This document shows positions 23,890 to 35,800 of a stretch of DNA of 64,000 bases, one piece after another; position 1 is the first letter of the stretch; each line of letters begins with the position of its first letter. Position numbers and translations under genes: made by a program. The stretch comes from Dromaius novaehollandiae (taxonomy: Eukaryota; Chordata; Aves; Casuariiformes; Dromaiidae), in NCBI RefSeq assembly GCF_036370855.1, contig NC_088106.1:29414001-29478000 (forward strand). The letters are read 5' to 3'. The notes under the pieces were generated by a model, which did not search any database, had not been told where the DNA came from, and was given only the letters and a program-made list of their open reading frames with translations.

Positions 23890-26800
23890 TGCTAGCTGGC
23901 GTAAAAGATAACTGAAAACGTGTGTGTTTCTTTCGGTGCTCCTGCTGCATGCAGGTAGTTGTGAATCACAGGCAGGCAAGGAGCTGAATGAGATGGGAGA
24001 AGCTACCCAGGAGGCAGCTATCTCACTTTAAATGAGGTCCGAGCTAGGATGGAGTTTATAATTTCAGTGCTCTTTAAGGCACATTTTGTTTCTTTAAGCA
24101 GATTTAAATTCCTAGCACTGTATGTGTTTCCTGTGCATGTAAATAGGGGTCAACCTATGGAGGAAGGAGGGAGAATAGGAATTCAAAGGTGCAAAAAAAA
24201 TATTGTGAGAAGATCAAAACGTACTTGCCAGGGACCAGGGGCACCCTGAGAGTCGTGTAAGGTGGGTGGGTTCCTGGTCAGTTCAAATCAGGCCAGGTGT
24301 CCCAGGTGGACCCGGGCTATGAGTGCAAATCTAGGGGGTTCTCTGAGGAACCTCAGATCCTGGAGACTGAATCTCAAGACAGTATAGGCCATCTAACCCC
24401 AGCGCTAAAATGGGAGGGTCTTAGCCCAAAGGCAAGACTCTACCATTTGTTTTATGCCTGAGCTGGTCAGTGTCCCCTTTTCTCAGGAGATGTCTCCCAT
24501 ATTGAGGATGACACTCTGGTCACTGAGGACTATTCTATCTCCCACCTTTTTTTTTTTTTTTTTGTTGTTGTTGACCAGACAGCCATGGGCAGAAATGAGT
24601 TCATGTACAGGCAGTCTGAACGATCAGCAGCCAAGTGGAGCATAGTGCTGGGATGAGTCAAATTCTCGGTTTCGTGAAATGCAGTAAAATCAGCAGTGTG
24701 CAAATTTAAGGGCAGGACTGAGGCTGTTTGGGACTGACCTAACTATGCTAACGGTGCAGTTGCTGGCAAAGCTCCTACTGATCTCAGTGGGAGTGAGATT
24801 AGGCCAACGCTTCCGAAAATCGCTCTTCTGCTTTCTGACATCTGACCCGTTTAGTTAGTGAACTGCACTGCACCAGACCTGCCATCAGCTCAGCAGACCC
24901 CGTGCTGCCCATCTCTTGGGGTATTTATCGTAATTTGAGTGATTCGAGCATCGCTTATTGTTACATGTGCTGTAAATTGGCTTGTGTTGAGAAAGGCTGC
25001 CGTGTCCGGCTTCTGTCTGTGCCCCGAAGCTAGGAAAATATCTGCCACTTCCATCCCTGCCCGCTTGTGCGTGGAGCTGCCAGGGATGCGAGTGAGATTA
25101 AAACCAGGACGCTAATTCTTTGATCCGAGACGTCGTGCAGGACGAGGTTAGGTGCCTGCCCTGCCGCCTGTGCCCTGCGAAAGCTGCCTGAAGAGAGTGA
25201 CGGGCGAAGAGGCAGGAGGCCGGGGTAGGGCGTGGAGCAAGGGCATGGGAAAGGGGCTGGGGCAGTTGGGGCAAGGATTGAGGGAACGTGGAAGAGGCGA
25301 GGGGAGGAATAGCTGTGCTTCTTCCTCTCCCCCTAGGAGTTAATGGGGAAAAAATATTCTTGCGTGTGTTATGCAAAATGCAATCAATCTGCAAGTCCGG
25401 TCCCCCAGGGAGGCCTGGCCCAAGCAGGCGTTTCCTCCCTACGGTGTGCCGGGTCGGAGAGGCTTTCCCTTCCGCCGCCTCCTCTCTGTCCTCTGCACGT
25501 GCTGGTTACTTGAGAAATGCCGGCGTTTGAGGTGGAGTTGGGAGGAAGGGGACACTGGCTGACTGTGATTCCCATGAAGGTGGGGAAGGAGTGCGGAGAC
25601 AGGCAGGGACGGCAGTCGAGCAAGTGACGGCGTGTGACACGAAAGCTGGCCTCCCTGATGCGCTGCTGCGACGCGGGCTGATGTGCGCACCAGGGGCATT
25701 AACACAGTCAGATACCAAGTCGAAGATGGAGCATGAGGTGTAGCCTCAAAGCACAGGGGCAAAGCTGGCAGTGGAAAGGGCCAAGAGACAGGTGTCAAAG
25801 GCGAAAGGGACTTTGCCCAGGACTAGCTATGCTGAGCACAGGGCTGGGCAGTCACAACTGCTCCTTGCAAGGGCTTGTCTGCTGCCCAAAGAGGGGGAGC
25901 AATGGAGAAGCTGCAGAAGTAGCTGTGGTGACACTGAGCTGGGTGGGTAGCCCAGTGATGCCTGAGAGACGAGGCACCTCGTACCGGGGCTACAGCAGCA
26001 AAATCCCTCCCAGGGCAAAGGCGGCAGGATGCGGGCTGCTCGGGGAACAGCTGTACGGGGCGAGCGTGGATTCAGGACAGTGGTGGCAATGAAACTTCTG
26101 GTGGTGTTGGGTGGCTCTGAATATGACAGCCAAGCCTTTGGTGCTTGGCAGCCTGGTTTTATGCTCCAGCTGCTTAGATGCTAGTAAATTATACGGTAGC
26201 ACCACTGAATAAATCGAGCAGGAGTCACAGGCTTATCACACGGAAAGAAATCATGTACAGCCAAACCTTGTAGGACCTGGAAGTGCTAGGAGAGGGAGTA
26301 TGGAAATGGTGATGGTAAATAACCTCTGAATCTATTTCTGGATAAATATATACATGTATACAAGCCTTCCTTTCACCCACTGCACGTCCTTGTGTGAACC
26401 TACCCACAAGATGCATAGTAAACTGCAATTGCAGTGTAATGAGAGTGACAGCAATGCCATTGTCTACAGAGGCTCTGTCCATCCAGGACCTTAACCTACC
26501 TATATGGTGGCATATCCACATCCAGATGGCTCGGACTTTCTCCAGGTCAGTCCGGGCTTGTTTAAGCAGGGCTGTAACGAGTTCCTCTACGCTGTTCTTG
26601 ACGTTTACCTGGTTGTAAGGAGAAAGCATTGCAGGACTGTAGTGAAGAAACGGTGTGGTGGATCTACCTTCCTTCCTCCTCCCTTATTCTGCCAACGCTG
26701 CAGGTAGTTAGGAGGACCCCCCCCCCCCAGCACACTGCTTTAACTTGAGCTTCGCTAATAATAGAAATGCAAAGCTCTAATTCCACACTTCAAGCAAGAA

Positions 26801-29800
26801 ATATTTTGGGTCGTAGTTTTCCTCTGGGAGTGGGATCTCTCTTGCCGATGTATGCACAGAAATGTGTTTTCACCGTGGGCTTGGAGGCACTTGCCCAGTA
26901 GCTCAGACTGAGCTGATGTTAGCGCTTGTAGGTGGGTTTGAAGGAATGGCCACAGTGGAGTGAGCGCTGGGAGGAGGACAGAGGCGAAAGCATGACTTAC
27001 TTTTAATGCGTAGGCATCCAGCTTCTCAAATTGCTGCAGGTCTACTGGCAGGGATTTCAAAGAGGATTTGTCCCATGGATATGCTGTGAAGAAACAAGTT
27101 GTTATTGTCTCAGGGGAAATTTTTCCTGGCTGGACACTACAAGGGGACACAGCAGGGCTTCCCGCCTCCTGTCCGACCCCCAGAGGCGTTGTCCACCAGC
27201 AGGTGCTTAGGAAGCAGGGGACAGAGGGGCACCCATAGGATTTCCTTGCCAGCTGCATGGAGAGCAGGGTTCATCCTGCCTAGCTGGTACAATCTGGGCA
27301 CAGCTTGAGCAGGAGGCGCCTCTGCGTCTTCAGCACTGCACAATAGCATAGGAAATCCCAGAATATTACGTGTAGGTGAGCAAGATACAATGCAGAAGTA
27401 TCAGGGAGCATCTGTGCTGCGGATACCTTAGCTAAAACACGGACCTTTTTCAAATCCAGCAAAGAACTGGGTTTCTTCAGTTAGTCTCGCTGAAAAAGAT
27501 GACTGTTTTGCCCAGTAAAGGGCCATGATTCTGCACAAATTGAGGCATGTGAGTAACATTGCATGGGGAGCAGTTGTGTTGAAATTCATGTGTTTGCTGC
27601 TGTGTGCATCTCCCTAGGCTCTAGACTACTCTGTGTGGATGGAGGTGTAATAAGTTATCCTAATTCATCCACTAGCTTATTTATGTGACGTTTTCCAAAT
27701 GAGCTCGTGTTCTTCTCACCGGTCACTGAGCTACCAGAGCGTTCCAGCTGCAGCTCGGTGCACAGACGGGTCAGAGGGACATCTGCCCTGGCCTGCACTC
27801 GGTGCTCAGCGCTCCCGTTTCTTCTGAGCTAGCAAGAATCGAGCTCTACAGCGCTCGCTCCCCCTGCTATGTGCTGTCAAAGCCATTTAGGACTAAGGAC
27901 GTTTTTCAAGGTATCTCTGTAGGATTGTTATTTCTCAGGAAACAAGGATTTAGAAGAGATCATCAAATGAAAATGTTTTTGTGCGACTCCGAAGTGCTAG
28001 AAGAGGTGGATGAATGGCGCTTGCAGAGCTGCTGTTGGGTTAGCGATGGCTGGCAGGGAGAAGGGAGGCGCCTCGGGCTCTGTGCGGGGCACAGAGACTT
28101 TGGCTTGTTGTGTGCTGGTGTGGATATGACCCTTGCTGGGCAGGTGGGACGTCCCTCTGCTGCCCGGCTGCCTCGTGCCGGTGGGATCCGGATGCGTGAG
28201 AGGCAGCGAGAGCCTCTCTTAGCTGAAAACCTGGTGGTGCTTCTGAGATCTATTCATCCTATTCCTTCTCCATCTCCCCAAAACTGGGCTGTGGCCACTT
28301 TGCCATCAGCTGCCTCCAGCCCACTGGGGAGCTGGCCATCTCCTAGTGCCTTTTCCCTTCACCGTGAAAGTCTGTGCCTGAACTGCAAATATAGCTTGCT
28401 AATACGAGCCTCGCTCTTCTCGGAAACCTCTGCCCCAGGGAGGGATTAGGGGAGCGGAGCTCTGCGAGTTTGGCTCGCACAAGCGCCGTGCGGCCTCCCC
28501 GTGTCCTGGTGATGGAGGAGCCTGCCAGTTGGGACGCAGGTGACCAGCACCCGCGGTCCTTCCCTGCGCTGGGTGGGTGCCCGTCTGCCAAAATCTGGGT
28601 GTGAGCACGCAGCATCTGTTTCTTTAACAGGCTGTTTGTTTATCTCGGCTTTCACTGAAAAGGGCTATTACGCTGACCTAAGGAGAGAGAAAGCAGATTT
28701 ACACGTTTAAAGGTTCCTATTCTATACAGCTCTGAAAATTACTTTTTGCCTTTTGGGAACTGGTTGGTTTTTTAAAATTGGTTATCAGTTTTAGTCTTTG
28801 TCAGGTTATAGCTGCAAAGGCTCCCTGCAGATGCAGGGTCCTCCATAACTCACCTAGTCTTATGCTATTACCTTGGCAGTTAGAAAATGTGCAACATGCC
28901 CATTTACAGAGTAGCCTTCCTCAGATACGGAGAGCCTGGAGAGCATCTAAAGGAGGCGTGACGTTCCCCAAACCATCCCCTTTTGCCACCCAGACAAACA
29001 GGATAGGGAAGCTGAACTCACTTGTCATCACAGAAATTAAATCACTTGTCAATGCACTTTGGTTTAGGTCTGGAGCAGAGCAAGTTCTGCTTCTAGGACT
29101 GATGGGCTTCCCCATGTGGGGCTGCCCCACGTTGTGCCCAGCTGTGCCGGTGGCACTGAGCTGTGACACAGCCGATAGTTACCGTGCAGGTCTTTTCCAC
29201 TCGGCGGCCGTGGGGCTTCAGTCTTCTGGAAACCTGGCACAGTGGAGAAGGCAGCGTGAGGCAAGCAGTTGTTAGCAAGAGGGAAAGAACAGACAAAAAT
29301 AAGTGATTTTGGTGAACGAGCTTGGGTGGAAGAAGTTGGAATTCGGGCTTTTCTCTGCCCGTTTGCTTGCACTTGGACATGCAGTTAATCACGTTGGGGA
29401 GAGTGGGCAGAGAGGGTAGAAAGCCTCCCGGATCACCACCGTGCCCTGCTTCCCCTCCGCGCGGTCCCGTGGCCCTTGCAGATGCCACATTCCCAAGCAG
29501 TCAGACATCTCCGGTTCTAGCCCGAGGGCTGGGAACGCCAAACCCTGCTCACCACCCAGCCAAACTGCCCGTGGCATGGAAGAACTGAGTGTGTGCGCTG
29601 CGGAGGGAGCTGAGCTCCAGCTCATGCCTGACGCAGTTAGATGATAACTTTGCAGAGAGCCCTGGACCAGCTGGAGGGGTTTTTGAGGGACATTGCAGCC
29701 TCCAGACTGTCACCACCCGGGTAATCCCAGGGCCGCTGGAAGAGACCCTCCCACCCCAGAAACAGAAGGGCTTTGCTGTCCCCACCAGCTGCGTCTCAAG

Positions 29801-32800
29801 GTCCAGGCACTGGCAGGTAGAGCCGCGCCTGCCCAGCGGGAGAGCGGGCATGCGGCCACCTCCAGGCAGGACAGGCAGCGTCTGACCTCGGCTGCTGGCA
29901 GCTTCTCCAGAGCTGCAAGAGGACAGGGAGGGGAGAAGGGAGTCTCTCCCCTGCTGGGAGCAGCTCCCCCAAGCCTGGGCGCGTGGGTTTGCGTGGAGGA
30001 GCGTGCTGGGGTAAAGCAGCCTCACCTTTGTTGTCCCGGCCCCTCAGGCTGGGCTTCCGCAGACCTGCAACGACGGCGGCACAGTCGGTTACATCGCTGC
30101 GCTGCTGGGGCAGCCCGTACCCTGGCTCCAGGGGCCTCTCGCGAGCAGCGTGACGCCCTGGCCTGGCTGCAGCCCTCAAGCTCCCAGAGCCTTCTTGCCA
30201 TTGCTACTCCCACAAAGGGACGAACGCTTCCCCCTTTCCCCTCGGCCTGTCCTTGGTCCTTTCTGCTGGAAAGACGCTACGTCTATGGGCCTGGCCCACG
30301 CTGTATTCTGCTTTAGAAACCTTCTTGTTCCTGTCGGTAACGGTTTAGCCGCTGCGGGAAAGCTCTGCCCGCAGTAGTAGCCCCCAAGACGTGGGGACTC
30401 AATAGCATGGAGGAGCGATGGCACTGGAATGACGGATGATGGCGGACCTGGCTTTACCCCTCCCAAGAGGGGCCTGTTCTGAGGCTGAAATGTGGTTGCC
30501 ACGCTGGTGGTCGCGGGTACAGCAGGGTTAAGGCTGGGAACTGAACTTTATTCTTGCCCTTTCGCTGTTTTTAGGCTCCCCTCCTAAACTTGTTTCCCTG
30601 GGAGCGCAAGCGCAGGAGACGTAGCGTGGCGTCCCGCCGACTCCCGCGGAGACGTCGGAAACAGCTGTGATGCTCCGGCCACCGCAGTCCCCGACGCTTC
30701 GAGCAAGGCGCCAGCTGTGTCCGGACGCGGGACCCTCTCAGCGCGGGGCCCCGTGACCTGCGCTCGTGCTAATGCCCAAACGCGCCCTGGACTCGTGCTG
30801 CAGCGCTAGCTTTTCCGTTGGAAAGCGGTTTTCTTCCCTCCCCAGCCCTGTACCATCTCTCCGTCACCGCGGCGGCCGCCACGTGCCCTGCCGTGGCACG
30901 CCTGCTCGGCGCGAAGCAGCAGCGCGTAAAGCGGGCCGTACCTTTCCCGAAGGAGAGCTTCTTGAGCAGCTGGGGGGTGGTGTCTCTGGGGTGTATCTCC
31001 ACTGTCACCTGAGTTCCTGCGAGAAACAGCGAGAAACCCGGTAAGAAAGGGGAAACTACGCAGCAAGCGGATGCAAACGCAGAGGGAGATCAGTGCAAGG
31101 GGTCAGTCTGCTGAGCCCGAGTCGCGTGTGCTCGTGGGGAAGAGCCCCGCTTGCTCGGGGCGCTGGCCGGGCACGCGGGAGGCGCAAACGGCAGCTGCCC
31201 CGGGCTCGTTTCCTGCTGGGTCCAGGATTTCCTGGCACGTGGCAAACCCGTCTGCTGACGGCCCTCTCCGAAACGGCACCAAAACTCACTCTCAACTTTG
31301 GCAAAGCAGGAGGTACCTCTGGCACTGGTGATGGTACCAGGCCGGTCCATAAATAAAGCAGAGGTCCTCAGGGAGGATTATGCTGCAGTTTAATGAGGTT
31401 TTTTTTTTAACCATATTAAAAATTTCTCGATGGAGATAAGGTAAAAAGATAATTTCTTTCACTGATTTTCCTCAGGAATAAAATAGAAGAAGATGCAAAG
31501 CTATGAAAGAGGTTTGACTTGTGATATTAAAATATCCGCACAGGCTATTGTGTCGAACTGGCAGAGCCTTGTCAGAGCCATCTGAGGGCAGGAGCTGGGT
31601 GCTGAGAAACCCGCACTGTTCATGTCGTGATGCTCGAAGAACCTCAGAAGAGAATTTGGGGGTCTTTTATTTAAAGTTTCATTCTGAAAGGGAGAGGGAA
31701 TTAGAAGGGAAAAAAGTTAGATGTCTTGCAAACATTTCTAGAACTTTTTGAAAGAGACCGCATTTTTTGGCAAGTATTTTAGAAGATATCTAAACCTCAA
31801 GGTTTCTCTGGAGAACTTCTGTACACTTGTGGGCTCCTCATTTTGGATCAGACAGTGAGAAGTTAGAGACTAAAGTTGGAGACTAAAGGTCAAGATGTTC
31901 ATGCGTCCTGGGACTGCCATCTAATTGCACTTGTTAGCTCTCACAGTTTCATCAAGAGTCTCGTGACATTTGGGGTTTTCCATGAAACCCAGCTCTTGGA
32001 ACCAGTTAATTAGGTAAGATTCTGCACTTTCATCAAAGAATATCTATTTCTTACAATTTAACTTTAAAAAAAAATGTTTTGTATCTCTTGTGATTATGCA
32101 GAAAAGCGCAGTGTCATTTAAACCCCAAAAGCAGAAGGTGAGAAAAACTATACAAACCGTAAAACCCCTCTAAATCCTGGAGCTTGACTCCAATTCTGGG
32201 ATGCTTGGAAATATCTGGGTGTCAGGATTAGAGCTGGTTGGTATAGCGCGTCAATTAGTTCTGAGGCAAAAGGCGGTTGTTTCTTGAAGGCACGTCTTTG
32301 TGCAAATTGTATGATTTTCTCAAAATTTTTGTTCTCAACATGCCTTTTTTCATTTCTCAAGGTTATTTTTGTCTTTGGATTTTTGTGGGGTTTCTTGCTG
32401 ACTTCCACTTTCTCTATTTTTTTCCCCATAAATTAAAATTCTTCATTTTCAAAAAACATATTTAAGTGAGGAATGCATTTTTTTTCTAGCAAGCTAAAAA
32501 GTAAGCCCGTAGACATTTTTCTAAGTGATACATCTGTCTGCTTTAAAAACTAATGGTATGAAATGGTTGCTGATGTTTTTATAACACTTTTTTACTGTTC
32601 CTAATCAAGAGCCACTTTGTGAAGAAGCGGCAAGCCTCTGAATGTGAGCACTTCTACGGCCCCCATAGAGGAGACGAAACGGAAGATGGTTCTGTCGTAA
32701 GATGTAAAGATATTATTTAGACCTAGCGTGGAAACGATTGCTATTTTCCTGTTCTCGGTGGCTGGATGAGTCCCATGAGCGCTCTGTGGAAGAGCTGGGC

Positions 32801-35800
32801 TGGTGCTGCCCCAGCAAAGTGCTGCAGTGCAGGGAAGGCACCTTGCATGGTAGATCCTCGTGAAAGGGATCAGCTCTTGAACTGAACTTTTGCCAGTGTT
32901 TTTTTTTTTTTTTCCAGCCCTTGCCCCCTTCCACCAGCACCGGTGAGAGCATGATTTTTGCTGGTCTTTTTGGTTACGTCTATGCTCTGTCGTGGCGGTC
33001 AGGGAGATGGTGGGAGGGCGGGTGCTCCGGGAGCACCTCCATGCACCCGCAGCGGGAGGACAGGGGTGCCGGTGGCCCCGGCCGCCAGCCTTCCGGCTGT
33101 CCCATGGGCGGCACGGGCTCCCGGGAAGCCGTGCGTGCCACCCACCCTAGCAGCAGCGACGCTGCGCTCATCCCCGACTTGTCGGTTCGCCGTTAGCGTC
33201 GCAAGGACGGATGAGGCGCGCGGCAGCGATGCGCCCCAGGACAGCGTGCCCACGCCGCGCTCCTCCGCCACGTAGGCTGGGGCAGCGCCCTCCCAGGCAT
33301 CGCCCTCGCCGGCTGCTCCTCGAGCTCGGCCGCGGCTGAGCGCGGGCTCCCCGCGGGGACCCGGGGAGCTTTGGCGGGGAGGAAGGTGTGAGCTTGCTGG
33401 GGGCCCCGGAGCTCTGCGTTAGGTGTGCCGGTCAGCCCAGCTGCCCCGGCGGCGACACACCTCCCGCGGCAGCTGAGTGCCGCCGTGGGGCTGCCAGGGC
33501 TCTGCCGGGCGGGAGCTGGAGGGAGGCCCGGGGCGCGCCGGGAGCGCTCTGCCAGCCGGCGACACCCGGTCCTCCGGGAGCGAAACCGCGGGAGCCGTTC
33601 CCAGCTATTGCTATCCCACGTGCTCGGGATGAGGAGCCTGAGAGCTGGTCTAGGGTTTTAATCCTTCCTGCCCGAGATAAGAAATCGTCAGCGTGACTTT
33701 TTCCCCTCTTTTGGGTGGTCTCAGCCTATTTTATTACCGGAAAATCCTCGAGCAGGAGCTGTCTGAAGCCCTGCCCTGAAAAATCGTTATCCCCTGGGTC
33801 ACCGCTTACCTTCGTTGGAGTAAGAAGTGACGGCTTGCGTCTGCTTGCAGGGCTCCCGGGGGACTTGCTGGCCTGATTGGATGGAGAAAAACACCTCAGT
33901 GGCTCGGCGGGCGTGGAGGCGTGCTGACGGGCGTGCCCGGAGCGGCGGCAGATTAAACCTGTAAATTTGCTCGGCAGCCCAAGTAAGTCATGACGCCGCA
34001 AACCCGACTCGCCTCTGCAGCCCACGCGGCGAGCGGTTCGGGGTGAAATGACAGCGCGTGGCCCGGCGCCAGGTGCTCGCGCTCGGATGGTGCGAACCGG
34101 GGGGGAAGGAGCCGGGTGGGAGCAAGCCCTGCGATTCGGGGGGGACGTTAGCTGGGCACAGGGGGTTTTGGGGAAGCCTGGCTGGAGTGGAGGAAACGCG
34201 TCTCTGCGTGGAGCGCTGGCCCGTGCACAGCACCCCAGCGCTGCCAGGTCGCGAGCCCCCCCGTCCTCCCCGGTGCCTGCGGAGACCGCCGGTTCCCCGG
34301 GGCAGCGGCCGTCTCGCACCGGGGCTGGAGCACCCGGCAGCCCTGGGGATGCCAAGCGCTCCCGTATCGCGCACCACGGCGAGCGGCATAAATCCATCCC
34401 TCGGGGCTGCGCTGACAGTTCGACAGCGCAGTCAGCGGATGCCGTGCATGGTAGCGCGCACGCGGCTTTGGATGCGAGACCCTGCTGCGGGGAGGGTGGA
34501 TGCTGGCCAGGCCGCGAGGGCGATCCCTTGCTCTTTTTCAGTGTCATGAGATCCTTGTCCTGCCGGCCGCAGGAGACCGCTGCAAGGGGCCTCCTCTTCA
34601 CAGCCCGTCCTGAAGGCCAGATACCATTCGTAACTCGTGGCTGTGACAGGAATCAAGCCCGTGAATTATGAGATTTTGCTGCACTGTATGGGGCAGCAGC
34701 CTGTTCAGTGCAGTATGGTTCGGGCTAGGCTGATGTAATACAGTTTGTAAATATTGCAGCAGCACCAGCTGCTCAGCGGTGTCAGCGACTTCATCGGGAC
34801 GCTAATGCGGCTGATTAAAGGTGAATTTATTAACCCCTGTGGTGCTAGAGGATCAAGAGCTCCGTCCTTTCGACATCAGGGTTTCTTAGTGATCCTTAAG
34901 GGGATTGAAATTGTGCTTAAGGCAGAGCTGCCAGAAAAAGTTTCCCCTGTGCAGATCTGCACTAAATCCTGCTAGTCCCGCAGTTAGTCCTGTGCGGTAG
35001 CTAGTCAATACTGTCCCTTCGCTCGTGATAGATGCGCTGGCTTCTGCGCTGCGGCAGAGTTGCAGACCCTCTTGGGCGTGACGGAGGAGCAGGAGAGCGT
35101 TCTGCAGAGATGGGTATTTGTCTGCTTTGTGGAATTAAGGTTTTTGTTATCTGGTGTCTGATACCATCAGATTTGTAAAAATGAGTTGTATCTCGCCGTG
35201 AACTACTGCTTGCTTGCTTGGTCTGGGAGCTTTATCCGGCCGCCATCGATTTCGGAGGGACGCGGGTCAGGAGCGCTGCCAAGCAGTGTGCTGGCAGCAG
35301 CCACGGCTTTTGTGCACCGCTGTAGCTGGTCCTGTGGGAGCAAAGCTCCTGCGCGGTATAACTGGAATCAACTGTTTGGTACCATCAGACCGAACTGATG
35401 TTTATTCTAACGAATCTGCTTTTTGCTTTGTCTCTGCCCCTCGCCTTTCCCTGCTAGACATGGCGTTATGCTTAGACCGTGAGGAAAGCGAGCGTGCTGC
35501 TCCGAGTCCCTTCCCTGGGAAGGAGCTGCTAGTTCGTGTCGCAGCGCAGTCCTGCAGCACGCTGGTGCGCAGCCAGGGACACCCTCTTCAGACGTTGCTC
35601 CTAACTTTCTGGGCAGAGGGGCGCGGAAGGGGCGGGGGACACTCACGGCTGGCGGCCACAGCTTTCCCTGCGGCGGGGCACGGCTGACCTGCACGGCTGC
35701 GCCCAGCAGCCCCCGAGCGGCGGAGACCAGGAGAGGGTCGGTGGGCAGACAGGGTGAAAACCCAAGCGTTTCCTGCACGCACAGATCCTCCCTGAGCCAC

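Larger units (their letters stand above)
22883..26499 (-). other. KY: KY intron 7
   Basis: A 3.6-kb intron with a 26-base T run, one fragment of the old palindromic repeat, a further T run near 24,547 and no further exon that I can see. The 25.1-26.1 kb part is moderately GC-rich, and its open frames look like chance. Confidence 0.6.
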
